From assembly GCF_014202425.1 (NCBI RefSeq), contig NZ_JACHGT010000003.1, positions 124,001 through 188,000 of the forward strand: a stretch of DNA of 64,000 nucleotides, in the 5' to 3' direction. Shown here piece by piece: positions 42,467 through 50,736 of the stretch. The stretch is from Phytomonospora endophytica. GTDB lineage: Bacteria > Actinomycetota > Actinomycetes > Mycobacteriales > Micromonosporaceae. Positions within the stretch are counted from its first letter, which is position 1. Every line of letters begins with the position of its first letter. A program made the translations under genes and the position numbers. The notes under the pieces are model-generated. The model was not told the DNA's origin, did not search any database, and worked only from the letters and a program-made list of their open reading frames with translations.

Positions 42467-43377
42467 AGGCCGCCCGCATCCACACCTACGGCGACGCCGG
42501 CGTGATCCGCGTCGAAGACGCGCCCACCCCACGCCCGGGTCGTGGTGAAGTCCTCATCGCGGTCGCGGCCGCCGCGCACAACCCCTCCGACGTGTGGTTC
42601 CGCTCCGGTCTCCTGCACGAGATGTTCCCGGCGGACTTCCCCGTGACCCTCGGCGCCGACGTCTCCGGGACCGTCGTCGCCCTCGGCGAAGGCACGGCAC
42701 TCACCGTCGGCGACCGCGTCATGGGGCGCCTCGACACCGGCGGAACCGCCGCCGAATACACCACCGCGCCCGAGGCGAACCTCACCGCCGCCCCAATCTC
42801 GATCCCGCTCGCGCACGCCGCCGCCATCCCCGTGGCCGGACTCACCGCCTGGCAGGCCGTCTTCGAACAGGCCGGCATCCGCGCCGGGGAACGCGTCCTC
42901 ATCAACGGCGCGGGCGGCGGCGTCGGATCCTTCGGCGTCCAACTCGCCCGCCACACCGGCGCGACCGTCATCGCGACCGCCGGACCGCGCAGCGCCGAGA
43001 CCGTCCGCCGCCACGGCGCCCACCTCGTCGTCGACTACACGACCGGGGACATCGCCGGACACGTCGGCGAACCCGTCGACGTCCTGCTGAACCTCGCCGG
43101 CATCCCGCCCGAGACCGCCGCCGGACTCGGCGCCCTCGTCCGGCCCGGCGGCCGGATCGTCTCGGCCGCCACCCCCGTCGAAGCACCCGAGGGCGTCACC
43201 TCGACCCACTTCGTGGCCCGCAACGACACCGCACAGCTCGCCGAACTCGCCGCCCTCGTCGACGCGGGCGTCGTCACCGTCGACATCTCCGACACCCGCC
43301 CACTCGCCGAACTCGCCGAGGTCCACCGCGCGGCCGAGGCCGGCGGGATCCGCGGGAAGGTCCTGCTGATCCCTTGA
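42463..43377 (+). CDS. NADP-dependent oxidoreductase (quinone reductase type, MDR family)
   Basis: A 304-residue medium-chain dehydrogenase/reductase without zinc ligands. It has the N-terminal GroES-like fold (GEVLIAVAAAAHNPSDVWFRSG), the NADPH-binding stretch VLINGAGGGVGSFGVQLAR and the C-terminal GGIRGKVLLIP common in zeta-crystallin-like quinone reductases. It is translated by overlap with the NmrA-like gene. It probably reduces quinones or enones with NADPH. Confidence 0.9.
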   Translation: MKAARIHTYGDAGVIRVEDAPTPRPGRGEVLIAVAAAAHNPSDVWFRSGLLHEMFPADFPVTLGADVSGTVVALGEGTALTVGDRVMGRLDTGGTAAEYTTAPEANLTAAPISIPLAHAAAIPVAGLTAWQAVFEQAGIRAGERVLINGAGGGVGSFGVQLARHTGATVIATAGPRSAETVRRHGAHLVVDYTTGDIAGHVGEPVDVLLNLAGIPPETAAGLGALVRPGGRIVSAATPVEAPEGVTSTHFVARNDTAQLAELAALVDAGVVTVDISDTRPLAELAEVHRAAEAGGIRGKVLLIP

Positions 43378-43384
43378 GGACACC

Positions 43385-43418
43385 GTGCCGGACGGGACCG
43401 AACGGCCCCGTCCGGCAC
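43385..43418. terminator. Hairpin between convergent genes
   Basis: Twelve-base perfect arms (43385-43396 and 43407-43418) with a ten-base loop lie between the oxidoreductase stop and the end of the convergent ABC permease gene. It probably terminates both transcripts. Confidence 0.65.
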
Positions 43419-43424
43419 CCTCCG

Positions 43425-45761
43425 CTACTCGTTGTGCAGCACCTCGGCGATCGGCAGCCGCGCCGCCGACCGCGCCGGAATGTAGGCGCCGAACACCGCG
43501 ATCGCGACGCCCGCCGTGCTCAGCAGCGTCAGCGACAGCGGCCGCCACACGTCGAGCAGAACCGGAGGCAGCTCGATCTGGCTCGCCTCGCCCATGATCG
43601 GCACCACCTGGCGGTGCACGAGGATCCCCAGCAGCACCCCGGCGATCCCGCCGACGACGCCCAGCGCCGCCATCGAGGTCACCATCATCGCCACGACCTG
43701 CCGCGGTGTCATCCCGATCGACTTGAGCATTCCCAGGTCGCGGCGGCGCTCGCGGGCGTTGAGCACGACGGTGTTGAAGACCCCCAATGCCGCGACCGTG
43801 CCGAGCACGAGCGTCAAGGTCGTCGAGAGGCTGATGACCGTCACCGTGTACTGGCCCAGCCCCGCGTTCGCCTCCGGGCGCAGCCCGGGCTCGGCCGCCC
43901 GCACGGCCGCCAGATAGCCCTCGACATCGGTGCCCTCGTCGAGCTGGACCTGGTAGGTGATCCAGTCGGGCCGCACCTCGTGCCCCGGCGCCAGCTCGGC
44001 GAGCAGATCCCAGTCGGCGTAGGCGTTGTCCAGCACACCGCCCATCATCCGGCCGACGATGAGCACGTCCTTCCGCCCGCCGTTCAACGTCAGCGTCACA
44101 TGCTCGCCGACGTCCTTCCCCAGCTGCCGAAGCAGCTTCGAGGAGAAGACGACCTCCCCGGGCGCCTCGATCCAGCGCCCGCCGACGAGCTGCTCGGTGT
44201 AACCCATCCCGGCCGTCTCACCCTGGATGAACTCGATGTCGACCCCTTGCGCGTAACCCAGTGCCGAGACCGGGATGAAGACCTCGGCGACCACGTTCGC
44301 GGCACCCGGCAGGCCCGCCATCGTCGCCCGGACACTCTCCGAATCCATCCGCTCGGCGGCCTCGGGGTCGACCGGATGGGCGTAGACCTGCACGGCCTCG
44401 CTCCGGTCGGCGACCTTGGCGTACTCGGTGACACTGGCGACCAGACCCGAGGCGAAGGTGACCGTCATGACGCCGAGCACCACCGCCGCCATCGTCAGCG
44501 ACGTGCGAGCGGGCCGCACCAGCGGAAGTCCCAGCCCCAGGCTGACCGACCGCGGCAGCCGCGTGCCCGACAGCCACAACTGCGCCCGCCGCCCACGCCC
44601 GGGCCGTGGCGCGCTGCCCGCACTGATGGCCTGGGCCGCCGGGAGCCGGTGCGCCCGCAGCGCCGGAAGCAGCGCCGCCAGCAGCACCAGGAGCGGCATC
44701 CCCACCACAGCCACCACGTCGACCCACGGGTTGATGACGACCTCACCGAGGCCGACACCGCGGAAAGCCGTCGTCAGCAGCGGCTGCGAACCGAAGTGAC
44801 CGATCACGGTCCCGACCACCGCGCCGGCGACCGCCGGCACCGAGACCATCACCAGGTAGACCGCCACGACCTGTCTCGGTGTGAACCCGATCGCCTTGAG
44901 AACACCGATGTGCCGGAACCCGGAGACCACCGCCCCACTGATCACATTGGCCACGATCAGGATCGCCACGGCCAGCCCGAGCAGCCCGAAGGCCACCAGG
45001 AAGGGCATGTACTGACCCGTCCCCGACACCACGGCGTCCTTGACGGTCAGATAGGACTGCTCGGCGAGCACCGCGCCGCCGGGCAAGGCCCCGGCCACCG
45101 CGGCCATCCCCGCGTCGACGTCGGCCTGCGAGGCGCTGTCGTCGAAGCGGTACAGCATCTGCGTCGCGGTCGGAGCCAGCGCGTCCATCTGCTCCGGCGA
45201 CACCCAGCCGTCGGCCGTGGCGCTCAGCGACGAGGCGTATCCGACGATCGTGAGCGTCGGGCCGCCCGGCACGACGATCGGCCGCGGATCACCCTCGGGC
45301 GCCCGGCCGTTCCCGTAGGGCGGCAGAACGTTCAAGACGACCTCACCGGGCGCCGTCGCCCAGCGCCCCGACCACAGATCCGGCTCGTCCACCGAACCGT
45401 CCGGAGCCGGTCGGCCGACCAGCGTCGCACGCCCGCCGCCGAAGCCCGGCACCCTCAGCTCATTGCCGGGCGGTGTCGCCACGACCGTCTGACCGAACGG
45501 ACCCGCCACCGCCTTCACACCCGGGAGCTCGGCCGTCGCGGCCAGCTCGGCCGCCGAGACCACCGCCGGATCGAACGCGACCACCGCGTGCGCGCCCCGC
45601 TGTGCCTCGAAGGCCCGGTCGAAGGGCGCCACCGACGACTCCAGCAGCGCCAGCGCGAGCACGATCGTCGCCGTCGTGAACGTCAGCACCAGACCGATCA
45701 CGACCGTCTGAAGCCTCCGGCGCCGCACCGCCGCCCGCGCCGCCCGCCACACCGCCTTCAC
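43425..45761 (-). CDS. ABC transporter permease, two FtsX domains
   Basis: A 778-residue permease with two FtsX units. There is a membrane helix at about residues 18-40, a large extracytoplasmic domain, three helices near 250-370, a further helix near 420, a second extracytoplasmic domain, and three helices near 640-765. Repeated cytoplasmic blocks HIGVLKAIGFTPRQV and DLGMLKSIGMTPRQV show the internal duplication. It overlaps the ATPase gene by ATGA. Such permeases act with a LolD/MacB-type ATPase in peptide-antibiotic resistance or envelope stress. Confidence 0.92.
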   Translation of the reverse strand: MKAVWRAARAAVRRRRLQTVVIGLVLTFTTATIVLALALLESSVAPFDRAFEAQRGAHAVVAFDPAVVSAAELAATAELPGVKAVAGPFGQTVVATPPGNELRVPGFGGGRATLVGRPAPDGSVDEPDLWSGRWATAPGEVVLNVLPPYGNGRAPEGDPRPIVVPGGPTLTIVGYASSLSATADGWVSPEQMDALAPTATQMLYRFDDSASQADVDAGMAAVAGALPGGAVLAEQSYLTVKDAVVSGTGQYMPFLVAFGLLGLAVAILIVANVISGAVVSGFRHIGVLKAIGFTPRQVVAVYLVMVSVPAVAGAVVGTVIGHFGSQPLLTTAFRGVGLGEVVINPWVDVVAVVGMPLLVLLAALLPALRAHRLPAAQAISAGSAPRPGRGRRAQLWLSGTRLPRSVSLGLGLPLVRPARTSLTMAAVVLGVMTVTFASGLVASVTEYAKVADRSEAVQVYAHPVDPEAAERMDSESVRATMAGLPGAANVVAEVFIPVSALGYAQGVDIEFIQGETAGMGYTEQLVGGRWIEAPGEVVFSSKLLRQLGKDVGEHVTLTLNGGRKDVLIVGRMMGGVLDNAYADWDLLAELAPGHEVRPDWITYQVQLDEGTDVEGYLAAVRAAEPGLRPEANAGLGQYTVTVISLSTTLTLVLGTVAALGVFNTVVLNARERRRDLGMLKSIGMTPRQVVAMMVTSMAALGVVGGIAGVLLGILVHRQVVPIMGEASQIELPPVLLDVWRPLSLTLLSTAGVAIAVFGAYIPARSAARLPIAEVLHNE

Positions 45762-46465
45762 GCCGCACGCTCCAGGCTGCGCTCGCCGACCACGCGGCCG
45801 TCGGCGAACTCGACGAGCCGGCTCGCGCAGCGGGCCGCCAGCTGCGGATCGTGCGTGACGATCAGCAGGGTCTGGCCGATCTGGTTGAGATCGAGCAGCA
45901 GGTCCATCACCTGCTCACCCGCGACGCTGTCCAATGCGCCGGTCGGCTCGTCGGCCAGCAGCAGCGCGGGCCGGTTCATCAGCGCCCGCGCCACCGCGAC
46001 CCGCTGCCGCTCGCCGCCCGACAGGGCCGAAGGGTACATGTCACGCCGGCCGGCGATGCCCAGCTCGTCGAGGAGTTCGAGGGCTCGCTTACGGGCCTGC
46101 GAAGCCCGTACGCCCGTCAGCTGTGCGGCGAGCGCGACGTTGTCGAGGGCGGGCAGGTCGTCGAGGAGGTTGAAGAACTGGAAGATCATCCCGATGCGGT
46201 GACGGCGGAACAAGGCGAGACCGGTCTCGTCGAGACGCCCCAGATCCTCGCCGTTGACGGACACCGAGCCCTCCGTCGGCCGGTCCAGGCCCGCGACCAT
46301 GTTCAGCATCGTCGACTTCCCGCAACCCGACGGACCCATCACCGCCACGGCCTCACCGGCCCGGATCTCCAGTGACACGCCGTCCAGCGCGACGGTCTCG
46401 CCGTACTCCTTGCGCACGCCGTCGAGTCGCACGACTACCTGCCCGGTGCTGTCTGCACTGCTCAT
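45758..46465 (-). CDS. ABC transporter ATP-binding protein
   Basis: A 235-residue ATPase with Walker A GPSGCGKST, Q-loop MIFQFFNLLDDL, signature LSGGERQRVAVA, Walker B LLLADEPTGALD and His switch VTHDPQ. It energises the double-FtsX permease encoded next. It is divergent by 100 bp from a two-component system, which likely controls it. Confidence 0.94.
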   Translation of the reverse strand: MSSADSTGQVVVRLDGVRKEYGETVALDGVSLEIRAGEAVAVMGPSGCGKSTMLNMVAGLDRPTEGSVSVNGEDLGRLDETGLALFRRHRIGMIFQFFNLLDDLPALDNVALAAQLTGVRASQARKRALELLDELGIAGRRDMYPSALSGGERQRVAVARALMNRPALLLADEPTGALDSVAGEQVMDLLLDLNQIGQTLLIVTHDPQLAARCASRLVEFADGRVVGERSLERAA

Positions 46466-46567
46466 GGCCCCAAACTAGAACGCTGATCAGGTTCGGCGCA
46501 TCGGCCCGCGGAGGTAAGCCGGCGGCCGGGTCATCCCGGGGATGTACGGCCCTGGTACCGGCGGAGG

Positions 46568-47413
46568 ATGCCGACCGGCCACGCCGCCTGCCACAGTGGT
46601 CGGGTGACCGGATCTTGGGCGCCGTGGGCCCTCGCGGCCGCCGCCGCGGCCCTCGCCGCCGTCGGCGGGCTCGCGCTCGCCTTCGTCCGGGAACGCCGCC
46701 TCCACCGCGAGACACTCGCCCACCAGCGCTGGTTCTTCGAGCGTGAACGCGAAGGGACCGCGCGGGCCGCCGTCGACGCCGAACGCGCCCGGATCGCCCG
46801 CGAACTGCACGACATCGTCAGCCACAACGTCAGCGTCATGGTCGTGCAGACCTCAGCCGCCCGTGAGGTCCTGGCGACGATGCCCGAGGAGGCCGCCACC
46901 GCGATGGCGGCGGTCGAGGGAGCCGGGCGCGACGCGCTCACCGAACTGCGCACGCTGCTCGGCGTGCTCGCACCGTCGGCGAGCGGCGACGACGAGAACC
47001 TGTCTCCGCAGCCGAGCCTGAGCAGGCTGAGCCCTCTCGTCGACCGGATCGCCTTCGCCGGGCTCCCCGTCGAGGTCCGCGTCATCGGCGAGCCACGGCG
47101 GCTTCCGGCGGGAGTCGACCTGACGGCCTACCGGATCGTGCAGGAGGCCCTGACCAACGCACTCAAGCACGGTGACGGGAAACCCGCGCAGGTCACCGTC
47201 CGCTACGCCGAAGGCCATCTGCGCGTCGAGGTCCTCAACAGCGGGCCGAGTGTCCTGGCGGGGGACCGGCCGGAGTCCCGGCCGGAAGGGACGGGCCGGG
47301 GGCTGGTGGGGCTGCGCGAACGCGTGGCCGTCTACGGCGGGGATCTCGACGCCCGCCGCCGTCTCGGTGGCGGTTACCGGGTCCGCGCGCGCATTCCGCT
47401 GGACCGCCGGTGA
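46568..47413 (+). CDS. Two-component sensor histidine kinase (single membrane helix)
   Basis: A 281-residue HPK7-type kinase with one N-terminal membrane helix (about residues 18-38) and almost no extracytoplasmic part. The phospho-His is in IARELHDIVSHNVSVMVVQT. The C-terminal HATPase has NALKHGDG and GTGRGLVGLRERV. The start is uncertain: GGAGG touches the ATG at 46568 with no spacer, so GTG 46604 is an alternative and would shorten only the tail before the helix. With no sensor domain it may read the state of the divergent ABC transporter. It overlaps the response regulator by GTGA. Confidence 0.9.
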   Translation: MPTGHAACHSGRVTGSWAPWALAAAAAALAAVGGLALAFVRERRLHRETLAHQRWFFEREREGTARAAVDAERARIARELHDIVSHNVSVMVVQTSAAREVLATMPEEAATAMAAVEGAGRDALTELRTLLGVLAPSASGDDENLSPQPSLSRLSPLVDRIAFAGLPVEVRVIGEPRRLPAGVDLTAYRIVQEALTNALKHGDGKPAQVTVRYAEGHLRVEVLNSGPSVLAGDRPESRPEGTGRGLVGLRERVAVYGGDLDARRRLGGGYRVRARIPLDRR

Positions 47414-48066
47414 AGGAGACCGCGCCCCGGGTGCTCATCGCCGACGACCAGGAACTCGTCCGCACCGGTTTCCGGCTGATCCTCACCGCCCGCGGCATCG
47501 ACGTGGTCGGGGAGGCCGCCGACGGCGCCGAGGCGGTCGCGGCCGAACGCCGCCTGCGGCCCGACGTGGTCCTCATGGACATCCGGATGCCGGTGATGGA
47601 CGGGCTCGAAGCCGCCCGCCGGGTCCTCGCCGCCTCGCCGGAGTGCCGGGTCATCATGCTCACCACCTTCGACCTCGACCGCTACGTCTATGCCGCGCTG
47701 TCGGCCGGTGCCAGCGGTTTCCTGCTCAAAGACGTCACCGCCGAGCACCTGGCGGCCGCCGTGCGCCTGGTGGGCACCGGCGACGCGCTGCTGGCACCGT
47801 CGATCACCCGCCGCCTCGTCGAGCGCTTCGCGCCGGGATCGCCCTCGGTCCACGGCGACCTGTCGGCGCTGACGCCGAGGGAGCTGGAGGTCCTGGCGCT
47901 GATGGGCCGCGGCATGTCGAACACCGAACTGGCCGCCGAACTGACCTTGAGCGAGGCGACGGTGAAGACGCACGTCGCGCGCATCTTCGGCAAGCTCGGC
48001 CTGCGCGACCGGGCGCAGGCGGTCGTCCTGGCCTATGAGACCGGGCTGGTCGCGCCGGGCGGTTAG
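47410..48066 (+). CDS. Two-component response regulator, NarL/LuxR family
   Basis: A 218-residue regulator with a receiver domain (DDQ at 12-14, phospho-Asp in VVLMDIRMP, Lys in FLLKDV) and a LuxR-type DNA-binding domain (LTPRELEVLALMGRGMSNTELA). The GTG start overlaps the kinase stop. It ends four bases into the convergent phosphatase/nuclease gene. Probable target: the divergent ABC transporter genes at 43425-46465. Confidence 0.94.
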   Translation: MKETAPRVLIADDQELVRTGFRLILTARGIDVVGEAADGAEAVAAERRLRPDVVLMDIRMPVMDGLEAARRVLAASPECRVIMLTTFDLDRYVYAALSAGASGFLLKDVTAEHLAAAVRLVGTGDALLAPSITRRLVERFAPGSPSVHGDLSALTPRELEVLALMGRGMSNTELAAELTLSEATVKTHVARIFGKLGLRDRAQAVVLAYETGLVAPGG

Positions 48067-49058
48067 AACGCGATCCCGGCGGCGACGGGAAGGTGGTCGC
48101 TGCCGGTCGCGGGGAGCGTCCGGACACCGGTGACGGCCGCCCCGGCGGTGAGGACCTGGTCGACGCGCGCCAGGGGCAGGGACGCCGGCCAGCTGAAGGC
48201 GAGACCGGGGCCCGGTTCGCTCATGCGGGAGAGGATCGGGTCGAGGCCCCGGTCGTCGACGGTGCCGTTGAGGTCGCCGAGCAGGACGAGCGGCCGGAGG
48301 GTCTCGGCGGCGATCAGGTCGCCGAGCAGGACGGCGCTCTCGTCGCGTGATCCCGAACCGAAACCGGAGAGACCGAACCGCAGCGAAGGCAGGTGCGCGA
48401 CGTAGACGGCGACGTCTCCGTGGCCGGTCTCGGCGGTCGCGCGCAGCCCGCGATTCCACGTCGCGGGGAAGGCGGCGGGCCGGATGTCGACCGGCCGCAC
48501 GTCGGCGAGCGGGTACCTCGACCAGAGCCCGACGCTTCCGGTGACCGCGTAGTACGGGTAGCCGGGGGTGAGGACCCCGGCGTAGGCGGGCAGTGCCTCG
48601 GGCGTCAGTTCTTCGAGGGCGATGAGGTCGGGCGCGGCCTCGACGAGGGTGTGCGCGGTTCCCGCCGGGTCGGGGTTCTCGTCGCTCACGTTGTGCTGGA
48701 CGACGGTGATGTCGTGGGCTTCCGCGGTCGCCAGCGCGGTCCCGCCGAACTGTGCGAGCCACGCGGCGACGGGCACGAGCACGGCCGCGAGGACGGCCGC
48801 GGACCGGCGCACCAGCGCGAGGACGAGCAGCACGGGCACGGCCAGGCCGAGCCAGGGCAGAAAGCTCTCCATCAGGCTGCCCAGCCGCCACACCACGTTG
48901 GGGACGACGGCGTGGAACAGGATCAGGCCGCCGACCAGGACGGCGACGGCGGCGAGCGCCCGCCCGCGCCGCCAGGCCGAGCGCCCTCGGGCGTCGGGGC
49001 CCCAGTGGCCGGGGAAGAGGCGACGTGACCGCCGAAACGACGGGGACTCGGCGGTCAC
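48063..49058 (-). CDS. Endonuclease/exonuclease/phosphatase family membrane protein (VanJ-like)
   Basis: A 331-residue protein with about three N-terminal membrane helices (residues 35-110) and a C-terminal EEP domain facing outward: VVQHNVSDENPD, IALEEL, LLGDLNGTVD and GSDHLPV hold the metal ligands and the catalytic His. This architecture is that of VanJ/StaP proteins, which in Streptomyces raise teicoplanin resistance, probably by acting on undecaprenyl phosphates. A lipid-phosphatase role is likelier than nuclease but not shown. GTG 49058 is set by a GTGA overlap with the LRR protein gene. Confidence 0.85.
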   Translation of the reverse strand: MTAESPSFRRSRRLFPGHWGPDARGRSAWRRGRALAAVAVLVGGLILFHAVVPNVVWRLGSLMESFLPWLGLAVPVLLVLALVRRSAAVLAAVLVPVAAWLAQFGGTALATAEAHDITVVQHNVSDENPDPAGTAHTLVEAAPDLIALEELTPEALPAYAGVLTPGYPYYAVTGSVGLWSRYPLADVRPVDIRPAAFPATWNRGLRATAETGHGDVAVYVAHLPSLRFGLSGFGSGSRDESAVLLGDLIAAETLRPLVLLGDLNGTVDDRGLDPILSRMSEPGPGLAFSWPASLPLARVDQVLTAGAAVTGVRTLPATGSDHLPVAAGIAF

Positions 49059-50704
49059 AGCCACGCCAGACGGGTGCCCTCGTCGTCGAGCCAGTCCCAG
49101 AACTGCCGGTTGACGCCCGTGCCCCACTCCTTCCAGTGCCAGCAGACGACCGTCGGGTTGCCCGCCGCGTCGAGCACGTCGAGGTCGAGGGCGTAGGACT
49201 CGAAGTCACCGCGGCCGACGTCGAGGACGAGCCGGTCGGGCGCGGTGCCGCCGGTGCGTTTGAGCCCCTCGTCCCAGTCGTTCTCGACGAAGCCGAGGAC
49301 GTTCTCGTCGAGCTCGCCCCTGATCCCGTGCCAGAAGTGGGTGAGCGACGGGTGGACGGCCCACAGGTCGCGGAGGGGACGGGGGACCGGCCCGGCGAGG
49401 ATCGGCACGACGGCGTCGGGATCGACCTCGCGCGGGGCGGATCCGGTGATGACGCGAACGTATTCGCCCTCGCCGAGTCCGGTCAGGTCGTCGAGCGCGG
49501 GTGCGACGCGCTTGAGCTGCCAGGCGCGGTCGTCGCCGCTGCGTTTCTCATCGCAGCCCCAGACGAGGTAGCCGAGTCCCGGTTCGGCGTCCTCGGCCGC
49601 CAGCAGAACGAGGCCGAGCGTGCGGGCGCGCAGGATGCCCACGAACTGCGGAGCGAGATCGGCGATCGGGTCCCAGAGCCGCGCGAGGGCTGCGGCCAGT
49701 CCCTCGTCGGGCCGGATTCCCCACGGGTTCGCGGGGAAGGGCACGTCGCCGCGTCCGCCCTGGAGCAGTTGGCCTACGACGGAGTGCCGGCTGTGCGAGC
49801 CGTGGGTGATGCCCGCGGATACGACGGCCTTGACGGCGGCCGGGTCGCGGGAGGCGAGGAGCGGACCGTACAGGCGGTGGCGCTCGGTGAAGTCATCGCT
49901 GTCCTGAAACCGGGTGAGAAGTTCGCCGACCGGCTCGGGCTCACCGGCCTGGGCCGCTGGTTTCTCGTCGTCGTCGTCGGGGAAGTCGACGCCCACGCCG
50001 CCCATCAGGAGCTCCAGTGGCGTCGTGTGGTCGGTGCCGGGTGTTCCGTGGAGGTTGACGTGATGCAGACCGCGCATCTCCTTGAGCGGTGCGAGGTCGG
50101 CGACCGGACAGCCGGCCAGGCCGAGCACTCCGATGGTGTGCATGCCGGCGAGCGGCCGCAGATCGGTGACGGCGGTGCGGTAGACGAAGAGCCGTGACGG
50201 CGTCAGGTCCCTGAGGGGCGACAGGTCGCTCAGCGGGCCGTCGCACAGGGAGATGTCGAGCAGCCCGGTCAGGCCGGACAGCGGGGCGAGGTCGGTGACC
50301 TCGGTGTGGCTCAGGCGGAGACTGTCGAGGCCGGTGAGCCTTGACAGGGAGTCGATCCGGGTCAGCGGAGCCTCGACGTGCAGGCTCCGCACGGGCGTTC
50401 CGGCGAGCGCGTCGACGAGGGGCGCGAGGTCGAAGTCGGCGGGTGTGCGGACGGCGAGCCACTCCAGCTTCCGCAGGCCGGCGAGCAGCGTGAAGTCGGG
50501 TGCCCTGGTGAACTTCAGCCAGAATCCGGTGACACCGTCCAGCGCCTCCGGCCCGATCTCACCGGTGGCGACTCCGGTGAGCGAACGCAGGTGCGTCTCC
50601 ACGGTGCGCTCGGGTGGGAGCGTGATGTCGAGCCTTTCGGCCCGGGCGTAGGCGTAGCGGCCGGGGTCGCCCGGCACCACGGTGGGGTTCCGCTTCGCGG
50701 ACAT
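49055..50704 (-). CDS. Leucine-rich-repeat protein with C-terminal SMI1/KNR4-like region
   Basis: A 549-residue cytoplasmic protein. Residues about 60-230 contain leucine-rich repeats of the 22-residue bacterial type (LSRLTGLDSLRLSHTEVTDL and LSGLTGLLDISLCDGPLSDL). A central acidic linker (PDDDDEKPAAQ) leads to a helical region. The last 110 residues (LWAVHPSLTHFWHGIRGELDE and a Trp-rich end) resemble SMI1/KNR4 or SUKH domains, which often serve as immunity proteins or protein-protein adaptors. Start ATG 50704 has a GGAG about nine bases upstream. The function is unknown. The stop overlaps the VanJ-like gene. Confidence 0.75.
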   Translation of the reverse strand: MSAKRNPTVVPGDPGRYAYARAERLDITLPPERTVETHLRSLTGVATGEIGPEALDGVTGFWLKFTRAPDFTLLAGLRKLEWLAVRTPADFDLAPLVDALAGTPVRSLHVEAPLTRIDSLSRLTGLDSLRLSHTEVTDLAPLSGLTGLLDISLCDGPLSDLSPLRDLTPSRLFVYRTAVTDLRPLAGMHTIGVLGLAGCPVADLAPLKEMRGLHHVNLHGTPGTDHTTPLELLMGGVGVDFPDDDDEKPAAQAGEPEPVGELLTRFQDSDDFTERHRLYGPLLASRDPAAVKAVVSAGITHGSHSRHSVVGQLLQGGRGDVPFPANPWGIRPDEGLAAALARLWDPIADLAPQFVGILRARTLGLVLLAAEDAEPGLGYLVWGCDEKRSGDDRAWQLKRVAPALDDLTGLGEGEYVRVITGSAPREVDPDAVVPILAGPVPRPLRDLWAVHPSLTHFWHGIRGELDENVLGFVENDWDEGLKRTGGTAPDRLVLDVGRGDFESYALDLDVLDAAGNPTVVCWHWKEWGTGVNRQFWDWLDDEGTRLAWL

Positions 50705-50736
50705 CGCGCGTCTCCGTCCTTTGTGGAGGGCGCAGA

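Noticed and set aside
42594-46202. Plus-strand open frame of 1202 codons over the oxidoreductase and ABC permease
   Set aside because: Mixed off-frame and antisense sequence rich in Arg, His and Pro; the true genes are evident in other frames.
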